This document shows positions 12,983 through 25,526 of a DNA stretch of 64,000 nucleotides, in pieces (within the stretch, counting starts at the first letter, position 1; every line of letters starts with the position of its first letter). The stretch comes from Biscogniauxia marginata. Taxonomy: Eukaryota > Ascomycota > Sordariomycetes > Xylariales > Xylariaceae. The stretch spans positions 868,001 through 932,000 of the forward strand of contig MU404057.1 of NCBI GenBank assembly GCA_022695795.1, read 5' to 3'. The position numbers were made by a program, and so were the translations under genes. The notes under the pieces are model-generated. The model had not been told where the DNA came from and did no database searches. It was given only the letters and a program-made list of their open reading frames with translations.

Positions 12983-15867
12983 TCAGAGATCCCCCTTTTT
13001 TGCTTTTTCTGCTACGTTCATAAGTCGGACCGGTTTCCTTATATGCATCGATAGAGGCTTCCTGTATATTCCGCTTGTGCCGACACATGCAGCTGATGTG
13101 ATAAGGGGGGCCAATCGAGATTTATTTAGATAAATGCATGAACTGCCCAGTTAGTCATTCTCGCTTTAACGTCTTACCCACGCCAACGATATGTTGGAAA
13201 GGGCCGCAACCGGCACTTTTCCTCAAGTCCCTGCGCTTGGTCACAAAAACGGCGATTAATTCTCGAGGCAGAGGCTTCTGCGACATCATTGAGGCTTGTG
13301 TCAAGACAGTTCTAACGTTTTCAAGTCACTTCTAGTTTGTTTGTAAGCAACACCACATTGTTTAGTGTGACCGTGGCATTTTTCCAGTAAAGTGCATGTA
13401 ATACGAATAATTAACGACCACGTTACGAGCCCGTACGCTAGCTGGCATAGAACGGTGCGTATATTCATGGACATTGATGATCCAAGTAAGCACAACACTT
13501 GAGGAGTCCACCTTATTAGTTTATGAAACGCCAAAAACCTACTATCTCAAAGCTGTCCTCAATCTTGAGCACCACATTATCCCTGACTCTGTTAGCTGAA
13601 GACGGGCTGAAGAGGGATTTTCACGGGAGCTGTACCGAGTCGCGCCCCTGGTTTGCTGGCCCCAAGTTTAGTGACACCTAACATGCAGGACTACGTAAGG
13701 AGAGACCCCTTGAAGAGATTTCATAACTACCTATCTAGCCTTGCCAACATAGGTAACAACATATGAATCCTTGAACTTGCTCATATATTCCGTTTGTATC
13801 CTGCCGATGATCACTGGTAAGGTTATTGTGACTTGTGGACCTGCTAGTCAGATTTATGGTAAATCACTGATGTGTATATGCACGGGAGCCCGATGTTTTG
13901 GGATCTATTGTGTCACCGAGACTCCACGCCCAGCTTGAAGTTACAGTACCAAAAACAAGAGCCGGTTTAATATGCAACCAACCCTATGCCCTTTTTTTTT
14001 CAGGCCCCCGAACGTCGATTCAGGATAATTACCAAGACGAGTCGTTTATATCCACATCGGGCCGCAACTAGAGAGCCAAGCTTCAGATCCTTGAAGACAA
14101 GATCCTGAAAGGTAGTTAGCTTTATGGATTCGTTATCGAAAGTAGGCTACCTACTATTTCAGCCGAAGGTACTAATAGACTTAATAGAAACTAGTTCCTG
14201 GGGATATTTACTCAATGACTTCTAGCTTCCATTGTTCAACTAATCAGTAAGATAGACTAGAGATTCCGAGAATAGTTGGTCTCCTATAAGGAAGGACAGG
14301 AGCCTGAGTCCTCATACCCCCTTGATGTAGCTATAAAAACATTGCCCGTTATAGACTAAGTTGTGCATTAGTCTAGGCTTGTCGGTGGTGCACTGAATAC
14401 ACTATGGAGTGCCTCTGACACAGCATAAGGTATGCTAACCCTCAAGCAGATTGCCGTAACCCGGAGTGCGAGGATAAGGTCAGCTTGAGGATGTCCACAA
14501 AGAAATGGTCTTGGGGCTGCATTCCTCCCCCAAACATCAGCAGCCCAGTTATTATCTATAGTAGTCTAGCGTCACTTCAATGCAACTATAGCAGGGGGGA
14601 AGCGCTACTCTCACCACATTCTGCCCTTTACAGACGCTGGTACAAGGGCGGCTTGAAAGCTTCTGAGACACAAACGTAGACGTTGTGGCCATCCACCAGG
14701 TTCCCAGATGCGGCAATTCCGGCTTTGTCAGTTGTTGCGTGTGGAGCGTTAGTTAATGCGGAAAAATTATCCAGAACATGACCAACTTCCCAATGCCCAG
14801 ATTCAAGAGCGGGTTGCTGGACCATTATGATAGCCACTATTTAACTTGGATATTGTTGATCAGTTTCAACCTTATTATCTACCCTCTCAGATTAACTCCC
14901 CTATTCCTCTGTTCCTAGAGTCGTGGCCGCGGAATTAATTCTGATCATTCCTACCATTCGATTTAGAATGCTTGGCATACAGGCTCGTTGTATCTGTTTC
15001 CCAGACCAGGATTCTGGGCCACTTTATCGTAATTTGATATCTGTTCAGCCCGACGGTAAGTCACCTCTGTGTCTCGTCCAAATGGGGTAGCTGGGCTTCA
15101 CCGTCGACTTGCAAAACATCTTGTATTAGATACCATCTTCCTTGTCCACTGGCCGCAAAATTTTCGAGTCACACCCACTTCGTCCCAACCAGAGCGTCGA
15201 CGGTACTTTAGGCATCCCAAACGTCGACAAGCAATAGCCAGCCTTGAGTCTTTTTCCTTGCTGCCTGAGAAGTCGATCACTCTCTGGTGGCATAGCCTGG
15301 CTAATACCATACGCAAGCCCCCAACAAAGGATAGTCATTGAATGGTACAACAAGCTTGAAACCCGTCAGCGCTCAAGTTGTCCCCACATTCGGTTCTGCC
15401 TTGCCGTCATCACCAATAGATCTGTACGGTGAGCCATCTTTTGAGCAACCTCGATCCAATGGCATACTATTGTAAAGGCCTGGTGGTGGATCTTCGACCT
15501 TTACCAAGTTTCAATGCTCGTCGCCCGTCGCCCGCCTTGTATGTTAGACTTCCGTGTTGCTGCCAATAGCTAGCTTGTCGGCATCACAGCTACCAAGGGG
15601 CTTCTTCGCTTGGACCCGTTAAGGCAAACAAGGCAACTCGTGGTTGGGCATTATAAATTGTGCATTTTGTATAGTGACCAGGGATACTAGGACCGATCGG
15701 TGCTGTATAGACTCTGACGCATAGTTTGCTCAAAAGTAGGTACCAAAAAATATAAAGCCGTCGATACCATCTCCCTCGGTACCTCATCTCGTGCGCCCTA
15801 CAGCCCAGATTCTTCGAGACAACTGACACCTTAGATACCAGCAGAAATTTCCCATCGCCAATCAAAG

Positions 15868-16776
15868 ATGTCAGATCATCGTCGACATCGGGGTTCGAAG
15901 TCCTTGCGATCATCGTCAACCTCGGGACATCACCAGTCAACCCCCCCTCGCCGACACAGTGGGCGAAATGCACAGGTACTAAACGGTACCGCTATGGCTG
16001 AGATAAATGAAGCCTTCGGTTTCGAGAGCAATCCAGATATCGTATCTTCGGTCGTGTCTGAAGAGTCCCATCTAGGCAGCCCTACTATCTCCAGCACCAC
16101 CACAGGCCAAACGAGTTATTCCTCTACAGCCAATGGCACTCGCGGTAACATCAACTATTATCCCAACGTTAATGACTCTTCTGCCTTCGCCCACCATCAT
16201 TTACCCATCCAATGGAGCGCATCCACGTTTTCCACTGATACATATCCGGCGTATACGCACAACGATGGTGGTTGGATACTTTCGCATAGTCCCGCCCAAG
16301 ATGATGGTCGTGCCGTCTATCATGCAGCAGGGCCGTCGCCCTTGACATTACCAGGCAACAGCTATATCCAGGATCTGTCTGCACACCGATTCGACCCAAG
16401 CAGCATGCCTATGGGTGGCGGTACAGCACAGAACGTCACGTACCAAGCAGATACATTATACTGGAACGAAGCACCACAGCGGCGCTGGTCCATGCAAGTA
16501 GAACAAGGTTCAGACGGGTATGTTCCCCTTCGATATAAATACTTTGTATTGACTGACACCATTTAAAGAGAAGCGGATGGCCGGCGCTCCCCGGGCGAGC
16601 CTGCTCCCCGGAAGGACGGCGGAAGCACAAGGAATCTCAGTGCCGGGGAACCACACTGGCACATAGTTCTCTCTGGGTATCTTAACGACGAGGAAGCACC
16701 GTATGACGGGGTTGGGAGGCGGGATACAAGACGCTCCAGGATCAACAGCGTGCTCGATGCCCGTTATGGCGTATAG
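15868..16776 (+). CDS. Unknown protein, two exons (285 aa)
   Basis: I do not recognise this protein. My model has exon 1 at 15868-16517 and exon 2 at 16569-16776, with a 51-bp GT-AG intron. Splicing keeps the frame and adds a 69-residue tail rich in charged residues, ending at TAG 16774-16776; without splicing the frame stops inside the intron. The N-terminus is Ser/Arg/His-rich and looks disordered (first about 35 residues). The middle is Ser/Thr/Asn/Tyr/His-rich with no membrane segment or signal peptide. The tail contains an Arg-rich stretch (GRRDTRRSR). The composition suggests an intrinsically disordered nuclear or cytoplasmic protein, which is inference only. The start ATG is the first in a long open stretch. 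Confidence 0.6.
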
Positions 16777-18194
16777 ACAAGAGCTGATCTACTCAGGGAT
16801 TTGTGAAAGGTGTAACAAAATTAAGGGGATATAGATTGTTTTCTTGCGAATCGTCTTGCTATCGTTGTGTAACATATAAGGTTCTTCTTCATGGTAACGG
16901 AGGTGCTCGATTTTTGACGAAGAAAATCATGACTGGAGTTTAAAAGAAGGAAGGGGAAAAAAAGAAAAAAGGGGGGGGGGGGGGGGGGGGGGGCGGGGGG
17001 GCAGTGGGGAAGGGGGAAAAGGGATTTTATAAAGTTTATGAGATCTCANNNNNNNNNNAGCCAGGATGTAAGTTTTCTTTTTGTTATGTGGGCGGCCCCC
17101 CCCCCCCCCCAAAAGGAGAAGATGGTAAAAGGATATTTGTAACTTGATCGTTTTCTTCAATACTCAAAAGTTTATTTCTCATTAACGTAGCAATTATCAA
17201 GCATATGAAGATTTAAAACTAGCACGTCACAAGTTGCAGGTTTCGCCACTTCCCCCTATATTCGTATGGCTGATGTGACGGTATCTTGGATCACTCAAGT
17301 TGAAACCCAATCATGTACTGCAGCTGCTGCCACAGAGCATCTGATTTGTCGGAGCCCATCAGCTCAGCCTCTTATTGCCATCGATGATTGATGGCATCAC
17401 GGCATTGCCGATAAGCTGCTAAACGGAGCCCCAGTAATGACACGCAAGCTTTCCTGTGATCATTTTCAGAGCAAATCAGCATTCAATAACGAATTAATAT
17501 CAAGATTATAGTGTATAAGCCGTAAGGGCAATATTTGAGTCGGTCGTGGATAACCGACATCTGATGTTAGTGATATCACCTCACGGATATTCATGCTCGT
17601 CAACAAGAATTAATAAGTAACTAATCTATAATCAAGGCCGGAGATGTTTCACTTTATCCATATTCATTCGATAATCTCGACTCGCCATTCACACACGATA
17701 TACACATCCGAAGCCGTAAATAAGATCACCAACCTGATTAAGAGATGTAAGTAGGTGACTAAGAACGTTGGAATTAGCTTTGCTGGGTGGAGTTTTTAGG
17801 TAATGGGAAGATCACTCTCTTCCACTAGCAGTGGACTTGCGCGCTCTCGGCAGCTAGGCTCAATTGAGATACGGAACGGTACTAAGATTATCGATTCCAT
17901 ACTGTACGAGCATCATGTACCTGTGTAGGTACCTATAGCCCCTGGACTTATCTGGGATCGGCCAGGAGCTAGGAGACTCAAGTAGTGCTTATAATTGGTC
18001 ATGCAAATGCCCTATATGAGCTAGTCCCTTACATGTAATATTTACATATTCCTGTTGGTCGACGCAAAGAGCCATCATATAGTCTTCACACTGGTATAGA
18101 TTGCAATATAACCACGGCAACTTCAAAAGTTAGTAATGATAGTAAATATACAAACTCATATATATACATCTATACCACACGTAACCTCTCGAAC
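16777..18194. other. Intergenic region with poly-G tract and gap
   Basis: No gene is recognised between the 3' end of the unknown gene and the 3' end of ATP12. It contains a purine/poly-G stretch (16941-17019), a 10-N gap and a poly-C tract (about 17096-17110). The remainder has normal composition and short frames only. Confidence 0.6.
17049..17058. other. Assembly gap (10 N)
   Basis: Ten consecutive N bases lie between a run of about 23 G on the left and a C run on the right. Homopolymers of this kind commonly break sequencing and assembly, so local sequence on either side is unreliable, and an open frame running through the Ns is not a gene. Confidence 0.95.
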
Positions 18195-19069
18195 TTAATG
18201 TCTCCTCCCCGTGCCGCTAACGAGAAGTACCACGCCGCCTAGCTGGCGCCTCAGGTCCTCCTTCTCGACATCATGCGTGTCCTCGACTTCGCCCCACCGA
18301 CCCGTCTGCCAATCGACCTCAATGCTAGCCAACCGAGCCGCCTCCTCAATACCAAACCTGCCCTCACCCTCGGCACTCGCCTCGCCGCCGACGCCCGTGC
18401 CTACGAACCCCTCAGTCCACTCGACGAGCAGTCTAACGGCGCCTAGCAAGCCCTTGCCGGCCAGCACGCCCTTCTCGAGACCGGTGAGCTCCCAGGGGCC
18501 CAGGCCCATGATCCAGCCCTCGATGATCTGGCGCGTGCTCTCCTTCTGGCTCCTCGGCATGATGCTCTCCCCGTCGAGCACGGGCTCGATCTCGACGCCG
18601 GGCCAGACGCGGGAGGTCAGGAACGCGACGACGCGCTCGCCGGCCTGCTTCTGCAGGTCCCTCAGGCTAGGCACGCCCTCCTGGCGCTCCACCTCCGGCG
18701 GCGGCGGCGCCCAGCAGAGCAGGGAATCGGTGTCGAGGTAGCGCATCAGGGACTTGGCGACGCCCGCCCGGATGCCCCCGCCGTAGGCGGCGTTGCCGGC
18801 GGCGGCGGCGGCGTCGTCGGCCGCGATGTCGAGCGCGCGGCACACGAGGCTCGTCAGCGGGATGAGGTGCTGCCTCGTGGCCTGCTGGGCGCTGACGAGC
18901 ATGTCCCACTCGTGCGCCAGCGCGGCCGCGAGCAGCGGCTTCGACAGCGGCAGGCGCACGACCTCCTTGGTCGTGGGGTGGCGCAGCGGCCGCGCGTCCA
19001 GGTGCACCTCCCACGCGCCGTCGACCTCGTGCACGTGCACGTCCTTCCAGAAGCGCTTGCGCGCGAGCG

Positions 19070-19114
<45 letters not shown>

Positions 19115-19457
19115 TCGCCGTCTTGCGGTTACTGCTACTGCCATCACCACTGCCCTCTGCGCCTATGGAGGAAGGCTTCGGTTGCTGGCGTCGGTTGGAT
19201 TTCGATTGCGACGCCCGGATCTCCTGCGCCTTCGCCAGCAGTTCCGCCTGTTTCCTCCGGCGCTCTAGACGCGAGGCTGCGCTGTCGGCGGCGGGGCGCG
19301 GCGGTTCGGGCGGCGGACCGGTGCCGTGCAAGGGAGAGACAGTTGCCGGCGCGGCCGGCGTGGTGTGGATTTGGCGGATGATAGGTCTCGCAGGTGGGCA
19401 GGATTGAGCGGGCTTGCGGGCTGCCAGCCGCAGTGCTATCCGTGTTGGCGGCTTCAT
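18195..19457 (-). CDS. atp12: ATP12-type F1-ATPase assembly chaperone
   Basis: Single-exon frame of 420 codons. ATP12 binds the free alpha subunit of mitochondrial F1-ATPase in the matrix and hands it to the assembling hexamer. The first about 35 residues are rich in Arg, Ala and Pro with almost no acid, and an RQIHTT segment looks like a presequence cleavage zone. A low-complexity linker with 14 consecutive Ser follows (about residues 115-128). The conserved ATP12 domain then runs from RFWKDVHV to near the C-terminus, with LDARPLRHPTTKEV, the LAHEWD segment, MRYLDTDSLLCW and the GPWELTGLEKGV region all present. The poly-Ser is encoded by an uninterrupted (CAG)n/(CTG)n run. A length of 420 aa is long for the family because of the linker and presequence. 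The neighbour on its upstream side is the large RIP block. Confidence 0.92.
19070..19114. repeat. CTG/CAG trinucleotide microsatellite inside atp12
   Basis: About 14-15 uninterrupted CTG units on the plus strand, read as AGC (Ser) codons on the coding minus strand. A pure triplet run of this length is expected to vary in length between strains. Confidence 0.9.
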
Positions 19458-19902
19458 TTCTGGGTACGCGTGCGTTTGCCTTGACAGTGCAGCTTTATTG
19501 AAGTTTTGGACTATCTTTTTGGCTATACGACTTTTTAGTTGTGACGTCGTGCAGTTGCGAATTGGGAAGTGTCTGCCAGCTGCTGTCAGGCGACCCTGCG
19601 AGATTCTGGAAGAGTACGCATTTAGCCAATCATTAAATGCATATAAGCCGTACTAGCAGGTATTTACTCCCTTTCGATCTTCACTTAATTATTACAATGT
19701 CCTCGATATATTAACACACATATTATCGAGGAGAGTTGGGCACCTTGTCTTATTTAGAGGTTTATACCTCTTCAAAATTAGAGGATTACTTTATAAATAC
19801 AAGACTTTAAAAGGTGACATGTATATACACACTGACAGTTTTATAGATCATAGTATGTAAAAAGGTTGGAGTAAAGTAAATAGTATATGTATCATTATCT
19901 AG

Positions 19903-20022
19903 CTATAAAAACCAAAGAAAAGAAAAGAGGTTATAAGAAGAATGGTTAATTACCTTAAACGAGTTATAACAAAATCTAAATTAAGGCTAAATTTAATAAA
20001 GTAGGTTATACCTTCTCACACA
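19903..20022 (+). repeat. Left copy of 120-bp direct repeat bounding block 2
   Basis: Begins CTATAAAAACCAAAG and ends in TTCTCACACA. It matches 35954-36073 in the same orientation over 120 bp, and nearly all differences are transitions. This copy carries more A/T at those differing sites than the right one. Both copies probably come from one repeat family; see the finding on the block boundaries. Confidence 0.8.
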
Positions 20023-23000
20023 GCTAAATCCTCCTTAAAATTCCAAATAAAATCGAAACTATTAAATTATTAATATAACTAAAAATTTATTTTTTATAAC
20101 GACTTTAAAACTAATAATAATATAACTTTTATATCTTTTTAAAATAACTATTTTAAAATAAAACTAATAATTAATTTTAATTTATCACTTTATATATTAT
20201 TAAGAATTTTATATTGGTTTTTATTATTTCTTATTATTCTTTTAAATCTTTTTTAATTATTTTTTTAATTCTTTATTTTATTAAATACTTAAAGAGTTAT
20301 ATTAATTTGCGGCTTAAGAATTTAATTATTATATAAATTCCTCGTTTTATTATTTTTCTTAATTTATAAACGGGTTTTATAATTAAAATTATTATAATAC
20401 GGGTTTTTTAAATAATTCGATTTTTTTAATTTTATTAATTTTTATATAAACGGAAAAATCGTTATAAATAACACGATTATTAATAAAATTTAAGGAAATT
20501 TATTTAATATTAATTATAATTATAATCGTTATTTATTTTATTATTTAAATTTAAATTTTTATTTTTTGATAAGTTACTTTATAAACTCGTTTTTTATATA
20601 TAAAATATAAATATAAAAATATTAATTATACGTAGATTTTTTTTTTAATTTTTAATATTTTCTTTTAATAGTTTTCTTTTTGCTTTTTTTAAGTATATTA
20701 AATTTTAAGTTTTTCGAGATTAATTTTTATATTTTTAATTATTAATTAAGTTTTTTATTATATTTATTTTTATATTTATTTATAATCTTTTTTATTTAGT
20801 TAATTTATTAATCCGGTCAGCGTTTTAAGCTTTTAAGGTTTTAACTCGTTTTTCTTTGTCGTTTTTTAAAGCTGCGATTCGCGAATTTCGTTCTTTTTTT
20901 AAAGAGGCGATTTAAAAGTCTTTTTACATTATTAATCGAGAAATATCGTTTTTTAGCTTTTATTTTAATTCCGCGATTTAATTATTTTTTTAAGTCGATA
21001 AAACCTTTAAACTTAAAAAAGTTATATTCTTAATTTTTATTTGTAATAATCTCTTTAATTTTTTAGTTAGTTTTTTAAGTGATTTTGTTAATTTTTTTTA
21101 TTTTTATTTCGCTTAAGCTCGTTAATTTTAAAATCTTTATTTTTTCGAAGTTTTACGATATAAAAATTAATTTTTTATAATTCTTTAATTTAAGAAAATT
21201 TTTTAAAGCTTATTAATTTAAAAGTATTTTTTTAAAAGTTTATTAATTTTAAAAAATTTTAAAATTATTAATTTAAGAATCTTTTTTATTATAATTTAAT
21301 TTAAAGTGGTTTATAAATAAATAACTTAAAAAATAAAACTTATAATTATTTATATTTTAATATATTATAATTAATTTAATTTTATATTTTTTAATTAATA
21401 ATAAAGGATTTTAATATCTCTTTTTAAATTATTATAACTAGTTTAAAGTTTTTTAATTAATATTATATCGAGTTTCGTTTTTTTAATTAATATTTAATTC
21501 TTTATTTATATTTTTTATATTTTTTGGTTTATTTAAGTACTTTTTTCTTTATTTTGATTTTTTTTAAAAATTAATTATAATTATTTTAAGAATCGATCTC
21601 GTAAAAGTATTTATTATTAATTCTTTATTAGTTTTATTATTTAAGAATTTAGTAATACTTATAAGATTTCCTGGAATTTTAATTAATTATATTATATATT
21701 AATAACTTTAAAAATTAAAAATTATTTATTTATTTTCGTATTTTTAAATTATTAAATCTTGGTTTAATATTTATATATAATTTAATTATTTTAATTAATT
21801 TATAATTTTTATTAATAAATCTTTAAATTAACAAATAAAAAGATTTGTTTTTTATTTAAGTTTAATTTTATACCATTTTAAAATCTATAATTAAGTTATA
21901 GTTTATTACTTATTAATATTATTATAATTAAAGGTTTTTATAGAATTTTAAAGTTTTATTTATATAAGTCGTTATTTAAAGTACGTTTTTTAATATATTT
22001 ATTAAATATATTTAAATATAAAATATCGAGTTAACGTTAAGAGATTTAAAAATAATAATATAATATAAGACATTTTAAGGGATATAATAAAATTTTATAT
22101 ATTAAAAAATTAATATTTATATTTTAATTTTTTTCGGTAGTTTATATATATATATTATTATTTAAATTAATAAAATTATTTTTTTATTTATATATTTATT
22201 TTTATCATTAAAAAATGTAAATATTTTTATTATTAAAGTTTTTTTTAAAGTAATATAGTTTAAACTTATAATTCTTTTTACTTTTTAAAAATACTTTTTA
22301 TTCGTTATAATATTTTTTTTATTTTTTTTCCTTTTTTATAATCGTTTTAAAAATCGTTATTTTAAGAATTATTATTATTAGTTTTATTAATAAGCTTTAT
22401 ATATTTATTAAGTATAATAATATAATTATTATTTTAATAATTAATTATATTTATATCTTTTTATATTTTAAAATTAATTACATTTTTATTTTAATTATTA
22501 TTTATATTTAGTTTTTTTTTATATTTTGAAATTAATAAGTAATTTATTTATAATTAATTATTAAATATAAAAATATAAAAATATAAAAATAAGTTATTTA
22601 TAATTAAAATAACGCCTTAAATATATTTATTACTTTAAAATTATTATATATTTATTTGTTATAATAATAAAAATATTAGTAATTAATATAAAGATAAAAA
22701 AAGGTAAATAAATAAGTTAAAGGTTTTTTATAAATAAGTATATTTATTAAGACTTAAATCCATTATAATAATTCCTTTTTTTAGATATATAATTAAATTC
22801 TTTTTTATTCTTTATTTTTATGTTTATTTTTATAAAAAAAAGCTTTTTTAATGTTTTTTTATTATAATATTACTTAATATTTTAAAACTGATTAAAAATA
22901 ACTATAAAATAAGTAGATCGCTTAAATTTATATATTATTATTCGTTTTACTTATAAATAATGATTTTAAGCTTAAAAAGGTAAAGGCTTTTTATTAAATT

Positions 23001-23391
23001 AAAAGAAATAAAATTTAAGGTTATAAATTTAATATATATAAATTTTTAAGCTTTTAAATCTTTTTTATAAAATCTTGGGTTTTTAAAAGCATTTTTTCGA
23101 AATCCTTTAAAGTTAACGGTTTTTAATAATTAATAATAAGTTTATTTTTTTTATGAGATATAACTTAAAATTCTTAATATATACTTTTTTAACGCTTTTT
23201 TTAAATATATAGAATTTTATATTTAAATTAACATTTTTAAAGTAATACTTACGACTTTTTAAGGTTTTTATTATAATAGCTTTAATTTTCTTAATTTTAT
23301 TTTATTATTTTCCTTTTTAATTAGTTTATTTTTTTAATATTTTTTAATAATTTAATTTTTATTTTAAATATATTTTTATATTTATTTATTA

Positions 23392-23475
23392 TTTTTCTTT
23401 TTTCTTTTTTCTTTTTTCTTTTTTCTTTTTTCTTTTTTCTTTTTTCTTTTTTCTTTTTTCTTTTTTCTTTTTTTT
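23392..23475 (+). repeat. Heptamer microsatellite (CTTTTTT)n
   Basis: About a dozen tandem copies of a 7-base C-T6 unit inside the AT-rich block. It is simple sequence with no sign of function. Confidence 0.85.
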
Positions 23476-25014
23476 AGTATTTAATTTATTTATTTTTTAA
23501 TATTAATAATATTATTTTAAGTTTTTATTTATATAATATTTTTATAAATAAAAATAATAATTTTTTATTAAACGCATATTAATTTTTAATACTTTATTTA
23601 TAATAATTTTTAATTATCGATTTAACCTTTTAAATCCATTTTATAATATTTATTTTATTATTCGTTTTATTAATTTATAACTTTATAATAATTTTATTAA
23701 CTCGTAAGAAATTTACGTTTTTTATTAAGCGAAAAAGTTTTTAATAACACGATATCGAAATAATTTAATATTATTAATATATATTTAAATAAAGTATTTT
23801 AAAATAAGGATTAAGACTTTTTATAATTTTAAAACTTAATATTAATTAATTTCCGGTGTAACAAAAATAAATAAATATTAAAAGAAATAATTAATAATAA
23901 TTAAAATGTATTTAAACTTATTTAATAATATAAAGTAAATTAATTTAATAAAATCTATTTTAATTAAATTTTAAAGGTTTATTATAATAACTTTTTTTAA
24001 CTTTATAATTAAAAGAATTTATTATTTATTTTTATATAAATTTAATATTTTTTATATATTTAATTATATTTTTATATTAAGTTAACTACTAAAATTTCCT
24101 TGTTAAATTTTAAAAAGTAATAATAATTACGAAATAACTATATTTATTATGCACTTAATATAAAGCTTTTAATATTTTTAATATTAATAAATATTTAATT
24201 AATTTTTTATTTTGTTTAAACTAATATAATTTTTTGTTAATTAATCGATATTTTATTAGTTTTTAAATCATTTTTCGCTTTTTATTTTAAAGTAATTTTA
24301 TTATTTTATATTTAACGATTAAAAATTAAATTATATTTTTGTATAGCGACTCTTTATAATTTTTAACTAGGAATTTTATATTATTAATAAGTAAGTAATT
24401 TAAGGCTAAAAAAAGTATTATATTTTAATTTAATTAATTTAATTTTATATAAGTCGACCTTTTAAAATTTAACTTAATAAATTTCTAAATTATTTCGTAA
24501 TTTAATAATATAAATAAAAGCTTTTTCGAATCTTTTTTATTAAGAGTTTATAAGTTAATTTAATTAATCGAGAAAATTTATTTATAATTTAAATAATTCT
24601 TAATATATTTAATTTATATTATATAATAAATTAATATTTATTTAGTTATTTTAATTAAGTAATAATTTTTATATATATTTATATATTTTTATTTAAGGGT
24701 TTTAAAAGATTTAAATAATTAATATATAATATAATTAAAAAAAAGAAATAATATTATTAATTATTAATATTTCGTAAAATATTTTATAATTTTAAAAATC
24801 TTGCGTTTATTTATATTATATTTTTATAAATTATTTTAAAGGCTTATTTCTATTTTTTATTTTAATAAATTAATTTTATTAATTAATTTTAAATACGTAT
24901 ATTAAAGAGTTTATATTAAGTTTATTCTTTTTAATATAAATTATTTAAAATATAAAAATATATATTTATATTTATTTAATTTTTTAATGTTTTATAATTA
25001 ATTTTTTAGTTTTA

Positions 25015-25447
25015 TGTTACGACCAACAGGGATAAAACAGGAAAAGGTCACGTGACCTTGAGGGTCCCGTGACCTGAAGTGGGATTCTTTGTGACTCTCC
25101 CTGAGAATCCACAGAGAATCAAAGAGAAGTGGGATTCTCTATTACTCTCCCTGAGAATCCACAAAGAATCAAAGAGAAAATAAGTGTTCTCTATTTGTCT
25201 CTAAAGTATAAATAAATCAAAATCTCCTTATATATTTAATCATTCTTTCTAGTTTCTTAACTATTAATCTAAAATTATAATCACTTTTTAATACTATAAT
25301 GAGAATACCTTGAAACCTCTTTAACGAACAACCATTATGAATTACTTAAACCAATCTCAACCCATTATTACCTTTAAATCAAGAAAACCCAGTACGTACT
25401 TACCTGTAAAGTCAACTAACTAGAAACACACAGGGAGGTTCGTTACA
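25015..25447 (+). repeat. 5' LTR (433 bp)
   Basis: Starts TGTTACGACCAACAGG and ends GGTTCGTTACA. It contains a palindromic GTCACGTGAC site and two tandem copies of a 50-bp unit beginning near GTGGGATTCT. It is less RIP-mutated than its partner: many C and G retained here are T and A at 29830-30312. Confidence 0.9.
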
Positions 25448-25526
25448 TTTTAATAGCTCCTTAATTAGTGCTTAACATTAATACAGGAAAAAAAGGGACT
25501 CTTAGTCAAACCGTCCCAGGACAAGC

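Larger units (their letters stand above)
6621..15867. other. Nine-kilobase region of normal composition with no convincing gene
   Basis: Many short open frames exist (up to 127 codons, at 11552-11935 on the minus strand), but none shows a recognisable domain, a consistent exon chain or a codon pattern like the clear genes nearby. Features I can point to are a pyrimidine-rich tract at about 8395-8430, a 10-base inverted pair at 8161-8170/8249-8258, a perfect 13-bp hairpin at 12641-12672 and a run of G tracts at 12955-12982. The stretch could hold old pseudogenes, non-coding RNAs or lineage-specific genes with many introns. Sequence alone does not decide. Confidence 0.4.

Noticed and set aside
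16927..17160. Open frame through the poly-G tract and Ns
   Set aside because: It consists of homopolymers and unknown bases and cannot be judged as coding.
18793..19407. Plus-strand open frames with poly-Leu opposite atp12
   Set aside because: The Leu run is the complement of the Ser repeat. The ATP12 domain on the minus strand explains the open reading frame.
23392..23475. Regular short repeats resembling a CRISPR array
   Set aside because: The unit is a 7-base homopolymer-type microsatellite without spacers, in a eukaryotic genome.
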